64,000 bases of DNA from Lichenostomus cassidix (lineage: Eukaryota > Chordata > Aves > Passeriformes > Meliphagidae): the NCBI GenBank assembly GCA_008360975.2, contig CM039211.1, positions 4,223,522 to 4,287,521 of the forward strand, read 5' to 3'. A model generated the notes under the pieces. The model worked only from the letters and a program-made list of their open reading frames with translations. It was not told the DNA's origin and searched no databases. Below are positions 52,376 to 63,429 of the stretch, in pieces (position 1 is the first letter of the stretch; each line of letters begins with the position of its first letter). The translations under genes were made by a program, and so were the position numbers.

Positions 52376-54475
52376 TGCTATCACCAGCCCCACCTGAAGC
52401 CCCTGTCCCATGGCTGGAGGGTTTCTGCTCCCCCAGGCAGGGATTTTAATCATGTATTGTAAACATCCTTAGCATGCTGAATTCACATGTCCCACAGGTT
52501 TTAAGCCAAAACCCCCTGAATCCAGGTGCCTCAGGTACCTGCAGTGAATTTTGACCTGCACTGCATCAGATGCAGAGAAAGTCCTGTCATGCAGAAAATC
52601 TCCCCATCTATCTCCCCATCTGTCCATACACTCGCTCTTTATTGCTGGTAAATTCATTTTGTATGTAGTCCTAAAATAAATAATGATTTTAAAAAAGGAA
52701 GCAATATGAATTACCTGAGTGTTTGTCGTTTAAGATGACCCACCTGTGCAGCTGTGTTTTTTCTCTAATTGAAGATTCAGCTTCTTACACCTTGGAATTG
52801 GTTAAAAAAGTCTGTGCCAGCTTTCTGTTTGATCTGGTCCAAATAGATCCTGCCTTGAAGGGCTAACATCTCCCTGAATCCACAGCAAAAATGTAAAAGC
52901 CTCCTTAGCTTGTGGCACAGAGGAAGTTGCATGAACTGGAAATGGCCTTGGCACAAAGCTTGACCTCACATCTTTACATCTCCAGCTGAACCTGTTCACC
53001 CCTGGAACAAAGAGTGCTGCTCCAGAGAGCCAGCACATCATTATTTAAACCAGATTTATTTAGATAAAGGTAGAAATTGATATAACTAAAAATTAAACAT
53101 GTTCTGAAGCAGAACAGCTTTCATTGAGAGGACTGCAGAAACACAGTTACTCTGGTTTTACGAAGCCATGCAAACAAGTCCACACTGGAGACCTTAGTTA
53201 GTTCAGATTCAAGAAAAGTCCATGAATTAACCAGAAAATCAGTTTTCTGATGTGTTTGTTTACACTGAGTTCAGCAAGCATCAAAATCATCTGGGCAGTG
53301 AGGTTTTAATCAGTGAACCCTTGAGAAACTTAAGAGGGAGGCAGCAAGAGAAGAAACAGCAGGTGAAGCTGTTGCTTTTCAGTGTTTCTGTTCCTTCAGC
53401 ACTGATGCTGAAATGTTTTAATTCCAAGTAGGCTGCTCCCAACAGGAGCTGCAGTTTGTCAAAAGAACTCACAGCTTTTTAGTTGCTTCGATGTAGAGAC
53501 AGCATGAGACCTCTCAGCTGCTTAAAGTGTTCAAAATAAAAATTCTTTAATCATTTACATTTTATTAATTTTTGTTCCAGTTTCTCTCTGAAACAAAAAG
53601 TTAGAAATTATCTATCTGCCAGATGCCTGCAGTTTGCCAAAGTTCTTGTTTTCCAAAGCTGGCACAGAAGGTCTGTGCACCCAGCTGCTGGAAAGGGCTT
53701 CTGTCCACTCAGTTTTCCATAAATTGCTGCACTCCACAGTGATTCACAATAATAAAAATATAACAATTCCATTTTGACAGGGGATGCTGTGATTAATGCT
53801 CCCTGCAGGGAGATGCCTGCTTACCTCAGGGCTCTCTTCACTCTGCAGAACTCCTTGGTGGGCACAGGGTCAGGGAGTCAGTCAGGGAAATCTTAACCAG
53901 CTCTTCTCAACCTTCCCTGGAGTCCTGGAAAAATTGGCAGGGAAGTATAATTAAGAGATGGAAATTTATGCAAGATATGGCAGAGCATCCTGATGCAGTA
54001 CATTCTAAATTCCAGCTGCCTGTGCCAGAAAGGGCAAGGCTGGTCCACAGCTGTAAAATAAAATTATAGTAATGAGGGCAGGGATAATCCATCTCCTGCT
54101 AAGCACACTGCCTGTGTCCCACCAGCCAGGAGTGAAATCAGACCTGCAAGTTGCCCTCTGCACCCTGGGCTCCCTTGTGCCACCCTGAGCCACACATGTG
54201 CACGACAGAAATAAATTCATCTGACTGCTCTGAGCGATGCAGCCCTTGTGCCCTGCTAAGTGACTCCATCTCCTCAAATTAGAGGGTTTGTCTGAGAAAA
54301 TACCACTTGTTTGGCTGGTTTTGGGTCTTTGAATAAATTTCGTTGTGCTGCTGTGTTTCCCTCCTCCTGTTCAGATGTCCATGGTAAATAGTTTTGGTGT
54401 ATTTGAAGTTCTCCTCATGTGACTGCCCCTCCACTGGGCAGTTTGCCCTGCCACTCTCCAGATCCTTTCTGCAAG
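52376..54475. other. Intergenic, nothing recognised
   Basis: Unique sequence with only short open frames. Confidence 0.55.
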
Positions 54476-54868
54476 GGGAAAAAGGGGAAAAAGGAGGGAG
54501 GGAGGGAGGGAGGGAGGGAGGGAGGAAGGAAGGAAGGAAGGAAGGAAGGAAGGAAGGAAGGAAGGAAGGAAGGAAGGAAGGAAGGAAGGAAGGAAGGAAG
54601 GAAGGAAGGAAGGAAGGAAGGAAGGAAGGAGGAAGGAAGGAAGGAAGGAAGGAAGGAAGGAAGGAAGGAAGGAAGGAAGGAAGGAAGGAAGGAAGGAAGG
54701 AAGGAAGGAAGGAAGGAAGGAAGGAAGGAAGGAAGGAAAGGAAGGAAGGAAGGAAGGAAGGAAGGAAGGAAGGACGGAAGGAAGGAAGGAAGGAAGGAAG
54801 GAAGGAAGGAAGGAAGGAAGGAAGGAAGGAAGGAAGGAAGGAAGGAAGGAAGGAAGGAAGGAAGGAAG
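54476..54868. repeat. Composite (GGGA)n-(GGAA)n microsatellite, about 390 bp
   Basis: A G/A-rich lead-in and about eight GGGA units turn into about 345 bp of GGAA tetramers. Only a few interruptions occur (near 54630, 54738 and 54774). The long Lys/Glu/Gly-repeat open frames across it are artefacts. Confidence 0.98.
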
Positions 54869-57837
54869 AAGCCTTCTTTATTCTCTTCTCCAGCTAGATG
54901 CAGTCATCTGCCACGAGGTTTTCAGGATGTGAGGAGGAAAAAGATTTCCCACATCTTTAATTGGGAACAATTCAGGACTGTAGGAGAGCTGCCTTCTCCC
55001 CCAGCATCTGCATCCCCTTATCAAACAGACTTCCCTCCCCAGACTGGCAAGGCTCATCACAGCCAGCCGTGACCTGACCCTCTCCTGGCAGAGGGAGCAA
55101 CGCCCGAGGCTGGTGACTGCTCCTCTGCTTCACATCAGCGTGTGCAGGACCAGGGGAAATCACTCCTGACAGCCACAAGGGCCGGGAGGGGAAGGACAGA
55201 CCCCAAGGAATAGATCTGTGGCAGGGAAGGGAGGCAGCAGTGCTGCTCAGGCTTGTTAAGGATAAAACCTCTCCGAGTTCAAAAGAGGTTGGGAGGAAAA
55301 GAAGGAGAGGGACGAGAGCAGGGAGGAGATGGAAGGAAATTCCTTGCTGTGGTGTGAGGTGGTCCCCAGAGGGGTTAGTGGGGTGTCATGGTGAGCAGCC
55401 ATGGGACAGGACAGGCAGGAGGCAAAACCCAGCAGAAGGCAGGGTGACAGGAGAGGCAAGGGGACAGGGACACAGGCAGGATGCTCCTGGGGCTGACCAG
55501 GGCAGCTGCCAATCATCCTGAGTGACAGCCAGGAGGGGCAGATCGCACTGCAAGGAGCCAAGCTGAGCCGGGGAGGAGAGGAGTGGGATGGGCAGAGAGA
55601 ACACAAATGAAGCTTTCTGGCAGACACAGAGCCAGAGGCTCCTCTTCGTGCTGGAGAGACCCTCGGGGGTACCACAGTGCTGGGGTGACCACAGCTCCCA
55701 CTGACCCCTGAGCCGCTGGACATCACCATGGAGGGGGACAGAGCTCTGCTATGACCTGCTCATGGCAGCTCCAAAGCCCATGGGAGAGATACCCACTGGC
55801 TTTCTGGCTTTTCAATCAGATTCTTGTATTTTAAACGTGTCCAGAAGTTGTTGGGATAAATAAGGCAAAGCAGTACCTAAAATGGTTTACACAGCTCAGG
55901 CCCTGATTCAGCAGGCCAAGGAGTCAATCATAACCAAAAAAAAAGCCTCTCATTTGGTTGAGTACATTCTGGTTGGGGTGGGTTTCCCTCTCCATAATTC
56001 TTCCCCAAATCATGACCTGCATTCCCTTCAGAATTCCCAGCCTTTCTTTGTAGTGTGTCCTAGAAACAATGGGATTTTATTAGCTCAGAACGATTCAGAC
56101 ACTAGGCCTCTTAAAGGCCCACTAAAAAACACCAAGAAACCTCTGATAATCACAACCATTAACTCACTTCAGAGTTTGGAAGGATAAAAGAGAAATTAGT
56201 GAGATCCCATCTTCAATCCAGACCCTGCACACCTTGCACACAGAGTTCCCCCTAAAATAAGTTCTGTAGAATAAAGAACAACAACAAAAGCATGATAATA
56301 TGGCCTAAAAATGTCTTCTTAGCAGCTAGCCAAAGGAAAAAACCAAAGGTATTCAGGTACTACTGGAGTATGGTGCTCCAGCCAGGTCTACACAAATTGC
56401 TATCTCTGATTTATATAATTCACTAAGCAGATTTCCAGGAGAACTGAAGATTTCCTGATCACTTTAATGACATGAGGAATCTGCCTTTGGAGAGGCTGAT
56501 GCTATCCTTTCCCCTCTGCTGGTGACCCATTCATCTCCCCAATGCTGCAGCAAGATTATATGTGCAATTCTGCACCTTTTTAATTTTCCCTGCAGAGTTC
56601 TGTGAAATTTCAGGGTCTGCATGGTTTTTGCTGGGGACAAAATCCCAAAGAATTTTGGAAGAGCATCAGTTTTACTGTAACTGTGCTTATACAAACCATT
56701 TTAACCCTTAAAAATTCCCAGCTAGCACTACAGGCAATGATACAAAAGGGATTTAATATTCTTCCTTGTGTTGTACAGGAAGCTAAGTCACCTCAAGCCA
56801 AATGAACCAGAAGCACATTTGAAGTGGAAGAACATTAATACTGGGGATATGCTTATTTGGGAGCAGGTTTGAGGATTTTCACCACATTCATTTCACCCAT
56901 TTGGGGCAGGATTTGTCATGATCCCACGCTCCATTTCACAGGCATTGCTTGCAGTGGTTAAATGTGGGATTTTTGGAGGAGTGAGGCTAAAAATGTCCCT
57001 TTCTCTGAGGCTTCACATTTCTGCAGCTATGGGTATGACTGGAACAGAGCTTTTCGGTCTCTTGAAGAGCCTTGATTGATATTTTGTGACAGAAAGCTGC
57101 AGCTGGGAGTGACAAACCTGCTCATTGTTGATAGGACAAAATGCTGTAAATTCCCTTTCACTGGAAAGACCAGCTGTAGCTTGAATAAAACAGTGAGAAA
57201 TCATGTCCAGAGCTGAAAATCTTGGGTTTGCTTTTTCTTTGTGTGTGTTTTTTGTTTGGGGTGGCTTTTTTTGATGGTTTGTGGTTGGGGTTTTTGTTTG
57301 TTTTTTGGTTGATTTGTTTGTTTTTTGGTCTTTTTTTTGTGAGAGAAGACAGATTATGAATTCTTTCCACTGCAGACATACAGAAATGCCAGAAAAGCTG
57401 CAGACTGGCTCCAGGGCACCTGAGAGGCAGCTCAACAGTTCAAGAAACATCATGGGGCCAAACCAAAAGTGCTGCTTCATTTATTTGGAAAACCCACTTT
57501 TTGAGCTTCCTTCCCAAGTTAATATTCCTACATGTTCTAAGCAGCAGCAGCACTTACCTACAAAAAGCCTAAGCAGTTATTTTCAATAATGAATTGAGAT
57601 ATTTAGGCAGCCAGCACAGGGCACACTGATGTACCACAATCAAAACAGTCACCCAGAAAAAACACTCAGAAGTAGGTGAAAAACATACAGGGGGGATGTT
57701 CCAAAATTGGCAGGAATTGAAACTCTTCGTTGGACTTCAAACACAACATGAGTCATGAGTAAATTTACACTACTGACTCAAGAGAAACAAATTACAGTTT
57801 CTGATGTATGATAAGCTATCAGCTTGAAGGGAAAAAG
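54869..57837. other. Intergenic, no gene supported
   Basis: A GC-richer part at 55150-55750 has a few CpGs and a 157-codon minus-strand open frame without a recognisable domain. A G/T-rich low-complexity stretch lies at 57230-57345. Confidence 0.5.
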
Positions 57838-57860
57838 TGTATATATATATATATATATAA
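57838..57860. repeat. (TA)n dinucleotide repeat
   Basis: About ten TA units in a row. Confidence 0.95.
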
Positions 57861-60499
57861 GGTTTGGCACTTTCTTCTGATTTCAGACAGGTTTTGCCCT
57901 ATAACATCAAATTTTGTATTGATTTGCTGTATTGTTGCAGCAAACAAACTAGGGGGTGATCTAGGAACCATTAAATCAGATTCAAGGTGTATCACACACC
58001 AGTTAAATGTCATGTCACAAGGGTTACTGGAGATGGAGAACACCTCAGGAGCTGTTCAATACCAATAAAGAACAAACTCATTCTGAAAAAAGAGCCTTCT
58101 GAGCTCCTGGGAGCATTTTCTGAAAGGACAGGTTGCATGCAGATTTTTGGAAATGCTTGATTTAAAAGAAAAACAACAGAAATACTCATGCTGACGTGGC
58201 AAGAATCAGTGTTCAGAGGAGGGGAGGGAAATGCCACCATTTAAAAAAACTCAAAGAAAATAAATAAATCTATTTCTTCTGACTCCCTGGAGCTAAGTAT
58301 TATTTAGCAGCAAGTGGGCTCATGGTTTGTCTCCCTGCCTTTACAGTGACATTGGCATTTTATTCCTTGTGCATTTTTAATTAGCATTGTGCCAAAACTC
58401 CACCACTTCAGTTCAAACATCAGACCTTAACATGCTGCCTGAAAACGTAGTTTTCTGCCAACGTGAAGTTGCCACATATTGGGGTGAGGGACAATAATAT
58501 AATGTTTTAACTGCAGCAGGTGAATTGTATGAGGAATAAATGTATTCATTTGTTCAACTCAGCATTATCACAGTCTGTGAAATTTATCCTGTTTGAGCTA
58601 AAGGAAGTGAGACTCTTCCTTTTGGCTCTGTGTGGGAGTGGATAGGACCCTGAATTTGAAACAGTGAATCAGTTTTGAAGAGAAGCTGTGAAGTTTATGT
58701 TTGAATGAACACATGCACGTTAGAAAGGCTGCTCTGTTCTCATGCAGCAACAAAATTATGTATGTAAAAGAGCTTATATTTTATAAATTAGTCTGTTAGT
58801 GCCAGTGCATCTTATTTCTGTAGCACACAAATCATTTTAACTTGAATTTCCTTGTTTCAGGACCAAGGCAGCAGAATGTCTCTGCTGTTCCAAAATGTGC
58901 ATTTGATAAGGATTTTGTTTTGCTCACAGAAAACACAGCTTATTGGGAATGTAAAACACACATTTTTATCTTTTTCAGCCATGGGTGCTTGCTTTTATAA
59001 GTGGCACCAGGAGACAGAAACTGCAATTAAGATGATTTTTTTTTTTTTTCTGGTGCATTTTCCACCAAAGAATCATTAATTCTTTACAAATATATTGCTC
59101 ATCATTCCAGTCCCAAGACAAACATTGTATTTCCTGTTTAATTCAATTAGTGCATTTATCCTTTCCAGATCCTCCTGGCATTTGAGCAGAACTGTGATGA
59201 CACAGAGGATACCTGGCAGAGTAGAATCACCTGCCTTTGCCATGCAACACAAAAAGCACAGCAGAGATAACTTCTACCTGTACTCCTTTCCCCAAGAGGT
59301 CCTGGGTGTAACCCAGTCATGTTTAGAAAAAACTGATGAACAGAAAGAAAATGTGTTTGTCTTGGTATTTTTTTAAATTTTTATCTGCATTCTCTCTTTT
59401 TTCTGAAGTTTTCCTTGGAAGCTGTCAGGTACAAATCACTGTCTCTTGCTCAGGAGGGCCTGGAACAGCCACACACACATATTTAGATTCTGCACCCAAA
59501 AATCTGAACTGACACGTGCTGGAGATGTGCAGTGCTGAGCCTCTCGAGCACAAAGCCTGCAGATATTCACCCTGAAAACCAAGGTGAGGCAAAGGGAACA
59601 CAGCTGGGCTGGAAAAGGGTGTGAGGAGTGAGGGACAAGACCAGCCCTGCTCTCCACACCACGAGGAACATCTCCTGCTCAGCACCCTGAGCTCTCACCA
59701 GCATCACTGCAGTATAATTCACAAAGGCTACAAACAACTAATTAATTCTGTAATCTAAAATAAAAAAAGGTATTTGCTTGCAAATCTGATTTGGTTGCTT
59801 TTCTATCACACTGGAGTTTCCATTACTTGTAACCTGAAAGCACTACAGTGCTAAGAACATCACTGTGTTCTTACTTGCTAGAAATCAGAGCCAAATTATG
59901 GCAAGTTTGGAGTTCCCAAACTTTGCCTCTATCAGAAGAAAGGATGAGTGGGACAACAGCATCCTAAATGCTCAGAAGCAGCAGGGAAAATCATATCACA
60001 GTACCCTTTTCACTGCTGGGAGCTTCCACTGCTCTGTATATACATATTTTCAATCTGGCAATCTTCATTCAGGTACAATTCCCAAGGGAGACTGATGGGA
60101 TTTGGTAGGAAAGAAATTAACCTCGACTTACAGGACATAATGCTGGTAATCCATCTTCTGGCACAGGACTGGGCCGGGAAGTTGAGGGTAAGCCTTTGAC
60201 CAGATGTCTGGGGATCTCCCAGCAGATCCTCAGGGTAAACCTCCAGCTCAGACACAGGAAAGTGCCAGGGTGCTGCTACTCCATCCTTGCAGGGGATAAA
60301 AACACAGCTGATGTGGCCCTGAAGGCTCCAGAGCAGGAAAAGGAGATCATGAGGACAAAGTGGAGGGGATGTAACTTAGGAAATAAGAGGGCAATGCATC
60401 CTGAGAAAGAAAATGATGCTATTTTGTCAGGACACAGAGCAAATACAAAGTGAGGGAAAAATCTTGCCTTCTGAAAGAATAAGCAAAGAGTTTGGTTTT
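57861..60499. other. Intergenic DNA just 3' of the Ac45-family gene
   Basis: Unique AT-rich sequence. 60255-60345 has faint CR1-like wording (ccatccttgcaggggataaa, gatgtggccctga), too weak to call. No other gene is seen. Confidence 0.5.
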
Positions 60500-60828
60500 G
60501 GGGTTTTTTTAACCTTTATTTAATTTCAAGGAGTCCATTACTGATTCTCTTTTCAAGACTTTTGGTAAACTGGATGAAAAGCTATACATTTTGGCTTTCT
60601 GCTACAGGAATAGAGTCCCACAACATGAATATCTCCTACTCACAATGGAATTTTTGTATCCCACCTTCACTCCCAAGGCATCTTTGAGATGATTATCAGT
60701 GAATAACTGGCTAAACAATCTGTTACCTACTTTTCCTTTCATCAGCTGGTAAAAAATCTGCACAGACTACACACAACAGTGCCAGCAGAAGAAAACACCT
60801 CTTGTTTCACTGAGACAGATGCACGCTG
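60500..60828 (-). other. ATP6AP1L: Predicted 3' untranslated region
   Basis: This non-coding sequence directly follows the TAG stop on the minus strand. It ends near an overlapping ATTAAA/AATAAA motif. No alternative hexamer is seen between the stop codon and this site. The exact cleavage point is unknown, and the downstream sequence is A/C-rich rather than clearly GU-rich. Confidence 0.5.
60515..60524 (-). promoter_or_regulatory. Likely polyadenylation signal (overlapping ATTAAA and AATAAA)
   Basis: The plus strand reads tttatttaat, which is ATTAAATAAA on the gene's strand. It lies about 310 bases after the stop codon of the Ac45-family gene. Both canonical hexamers overlap here, and this is the first such signal downstream of the stop. 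Confidence 0.55.
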
Positions 60829-61131
60829 CTAAATATAGATTTTACCAAACTGCTGGTTTCTAAGTTCATAGGACTCATTTCCACTGCTCCTCAGTGGCTC
60901 CTTCTCATCCCCCATGTCACTGTCTTTCATCTGTGCAAAGTAGGCAGGAGAAGCTTTGCATTCATAGTGCCTGTCGAGAGATTTCAGGTGGATGAGCATG
61001 TGGAGAGCATAGGCAAGGACCAGCAGCAGAATCAGGGACATCACCAACCCCATCAGGATTGCTGGGGACAGAAAGGATGCACAGTCCTTGGCGTAGGCAA
61101 AATGTCCTTCTTGAACGTTAAAACCTTGAAT
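60829..61131 (-). CDS. ATP6AP1L: Terminal coding exon of a V-ATPase accessory subunit S1-like protein (Ac45 family)
   Basis: This exon encodes the last 100 residues and ends with TAG at 60831-60829. It opens after a minus-strand acceptor (pyrimidine-rich, ...cttatag) at 61132, in phase 0, with IQGFNV. It then gives a short luminal stretch containing the conserved-looking KDCASFLSP motif. A hydrophobic segment of about 25 residues follows (AILMGLVMSL through LAYALHMLIH) and is the single transmembrane helix. The remaining roughly 50 residues form a polar cytosolic tail ending in GKIYI. Ac45 proteins are type I membrane proteins that bind the Vo sector of the vacuolar proton pump and help its assembly and trafficking. 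The order of luminal Cys motif, helix and tail matches that family. The tail is longer than I recall for ATP6AP1, which favours the ATP6AP1L paralogue. The family call is firm; the paralogue assignment is less certain. Confidence 0.9.
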   Translation of the reverse strand: MQGFNVQEGHFAYAKDCASFLSPAILMGLVMSLILLLVLAYALHMLIHLKSLDRHYECKASPAYFAQMKDSDMGDEKEPLRSSGNESYELRNQQFGKIYI

Positions 61132-62266
61132 CTATAAGAGAAAAGAGGGATCATGTTAAATGAAGCACTGGTGTTTGTTACTTTGCTCCTGATGGCAGTA
61201 AGAATTTCTAATTTAATACCTGCACATTGCAAAGTTGTGTCTCCCAGCAATAGCTGGAGTTAATGCTCAGAGTTTATCCAGGTCAGTCTTCTAGAAACTG
61301 CCAGCTACTCTAATCCCCTCCACGCTGCTGCCCAAAGGATTTGCAGCTGTGCTTCAAACAAAACCTTCTACACTCACTCTTGATGGCCCAGCAATATTTA
61401 ATGGCAAGCATGGCACCTTTCATGTTAACTCTGCATCTCCAGCATCACTTGTTGAGAGTCCCCAGAGTCCCTGCTTCAAACTGCCTAAACTTCAACATGA
61501 CAAACCAGGAAATATTCTCAAGTGCCTGCCCTAGCAGAAGGTTTTTCTCACCAGTCCCACACGTGTGGTACATGGCAGCAAACCATCCAAGCTACAGGAA
61601 GCTGCACCCAACTGTGGGAAACACCAGTGAGTCTTACTCGTGGCTTCAGTTCTAATAGGGATTTTACCACACTGGCACTCAGGGACTTGGCTGTCTGCTC
61701 CACTGGATCAGTCCAGGGGCATTTATCACATGGGGAGAAAAGGGGGTCAGCTTTTTCCATTCCCCTTTGTCAGCTCCTCACGCCCTCTGTCTCAGGCATC
61801 TGAAAGGAAGACTCTCCAGTCCTGCCATCTTAGGCTCCCTCACTGTCAAACACAGGAGAATTGGCACTTTCAGAAGATTATTAATCTCATCCTAAAATAA
61901 GGACTTAAGATGGGTCAGGGGAATTATCCACTGGCTTTAGAGGCAGGCTGGGGTGACTACAGTCAGAGCACAAGGTTAAAATTCCTTGGCATCAAAAGTG
62001 AAGTGAGATGCATCCCACACCTGTGTGATGTCGTTATTGATGCTGAGGGTGAGACCTCAGCTCAGATTGGTGTAACAATGGAAATTAAATTCACTCCCCA
62101 CTAGAGGGAACACAGACAGAAAGACTACCAAAAATAGCCCTTAATTTCCTTTGACAGGAAAAGTCTTAGTTTCTATTTTGTGCTCCGTGTAGGGAACAAG
62201 CGTACAGTGTGCATGGAGGGTGACCCATGGGTCTAACCCATTTGGCTGAAATCCACGGAAAATCAC
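61132..62266 (-). other. ATP6AP1L: Last intron of the Ac45-family gene
   Basis: A 1135-bp phase-0 intron bounded by gt (62266) and ag (61132) on the minus strand. I recognise no repeat or RNA gene in it. The open frames inside it are short and read into stops. Confidence 0.75.
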
Positions 62267-62510
62267 CTGGAAGTCAACGAAAGTGACCTCCCAGAGCTTG
62301 GAGAGGTCGCTGGCAGAGCTGGGCACGAGCAGGGCATCGTATCTCTGCAGGCTGCTGACGTGCTCGCAGTGGAAGGAGTAGCTGGCCGGCGCGTGGATCC
62401 CCGTGGCGTTGAACGTGGCCTGGGCTGAGTGGTTGTAGAGCAGCTGCAGCCTGTGCAGGCTGAACCAGTTCTGCACTGACAGCTGGTAGTAGCTGGTGGT
62501 CAGCAAGAGC
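62267..62510 (-). CDS. ATP6AP1L: Internal coding exon, luminal domain of the Ac45-family protein
   Basis: This exon supplies 81 whole codons plus the last base of a split codon. It starts after a minus-strand acceptor (ctctctcaacattcccag) at 62511 and ends with ...FVDFQ before a gt donor at 62266. The protein reads LLLTTSYYQLSVQNWFSLHR and onwards, then FHCEHVSSLQRYDALLVP, then WEVTFVDFQ. These are characteristic luminal motifs of the Ac45 C-terminal domain just before the membrane helix. Two N-glycosylation sequons are visible (NHS and NAT), as expected for a lumen-facing segment. The Cys in FHCEH may pair with the Cys in the next exon's KDCASF, which is inferred from family structure. The phase-0 junction joins directly to IQGFNV in the terminal exon across a 1135-bp intron. 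Confidence 0.9.
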
Positions 62511-63378
62511 CTGGGAATGTTGAGAGAGGAGGGAGAAAATGAGCCAAAGGATTGCAGCTAAATTCCCACGTTGAACAACCTGACAAGACTCACTGGTGTG
62601 ACCAGTTTGTACCAGTGAGCTCTTGCTCCTTCCATGGAGTCTGGGAAGGGAGGGACAGCTTCCCATGGAGGGGCAGAGCCCTGGAACAGCTGCCCAGGGA
62701 GGGCTGGAGTGTCCCTGTCTGGAGACATGCCAACCCAGCTGGACACCTTACTGGGTCACTGCTCCAGGGACCCTTGGGCTGCAGGAGCTCCAGAGGTCCC
62801 TCCAATCCCATATATCCTGGGATTCTGGGATTTGAGGTTGTCGTGGCAGCTGAAGGAGTTTGGTGCTCTCCCACAAAGCCAGAAGAACATGAGGGGATTT
62901 TGCCTAATCATTGGGAATGATATGTATGCAACACTGGAATTGTACCCTCCACCCAAGGTAAGGAAAGTCGCTTATCAAGAAATGCTGTTAAATTCTATCA
63001 CCAAGAAGCAAACATAATGTAGGTCACAGTCTGATACCTCAGCAGGCCACACTATTGGTTCTGGAGGTGAAATCCCCACATTAATTCCCATAGTAAAATG
63101 TAGTTAATTAGCAAGGTTTACCTACAATCTCAGGCATGGGCATATTCTACACAAAAGAGATGACCCAAACTTTTCCATGAGTGGAAAAGTCAATGTAGAA
63201 GAAATGCCTTAATAAAACAAGGCAGGTAACAGACATGCTGAATGCAGGTGTTTCTATTATACAAGAGCTTCTCTCACTTTTGCTTTAAAAAATTCTCTTT
63301 AATTCCCCAAGCAACTGTAAAATAAAAATGTATATTAACATGTTATTATCTGGTAAGGTTTTTATTCTAAAAGCTTAC
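62511..63378 (-). other. ATP6AP1L: Penultimate intron of the Ac45-family gene, with a CR1 insertion
   Basis: An 868-bp intron between the gtaagc donor at 63378 and the cag acceptor at 62511. It contains a young CR1 fragment (62655-62835) inserted antisense to the gene. Confidence 0.7.
62655..62835 (+). mobile_element. CR1 LINE fragment, 3' end, in an intron
   Basis: The plus-strand sequence matches the avian CR1 3' region: a 'ccctgggcagc'-type motif as its complement, then 'cagctggacacct', then 'ggtccctccaatccc' and a terminal gattctgggat. Over about 145 bp it is nearly identical, with about two differences by eye, to the reverse complement of the CR1 at 13306-13490, so both belong to one young subfamily. 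It is 5'-truncated, as most CR1 copies are. Confidence 0.9.
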
Positions 63379-63429
63379 CTGATAACAAGTCCCTTTAAAT
63401 TGCCAATGTCACCAAACTTCAGGGAAAGC
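63379..63429 (-). CDS. ATP6AP1L: Short internal coding exon of the Ac45-family gene
   Basis: This 51-bp exon lies between a minus-strand acceptor (tttttgacctag, ending at 63430) and a strong gtaagc donor at 63378. In the only frame that continues correctly it reads LSLKFGDIGNLKGLVI. Its last two bases, AG, join the first base G of the exon at 62510 to form an Arg codon, giving a smooth junction ...GLVI-R-LLLTTS. The upstream extension in the same frame hits a TGA within ten bases, so the exon must begin at this acceptor. Nothing upstream within the window could be confidently recognised as the next exon, so the start codon, signal peptide and most of the luminal region lie beyond 64000. Confidence is lower because the exon is short. 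Confidence 0.75.

Noticed and set aside
54394..55072. 167- and 217-codon open frames rich in GRKE repeats
   Set aside because: Translation of the GGAA microsatellite in two frames.
55256..55729. 157-codon minus-strand open frame in a GC-richer patch
   Set aside because: Pro/Ser/Leu/Cys-rich low-information protein, no domain, no splice partners.
55860..56300. A TATA-like ataaaag followed by an AATAAA near 56270, considered as a second LTR
   Set aside because: Boundaries, U5 end and terminal TG/CA could not be found, and the motifs are common in AT-rich DNA.
60255..60345. Faint CR1-like wording downstream of the gene
   Set aside because: Only scattered short matches and no terminal tail, so not enough for a call.
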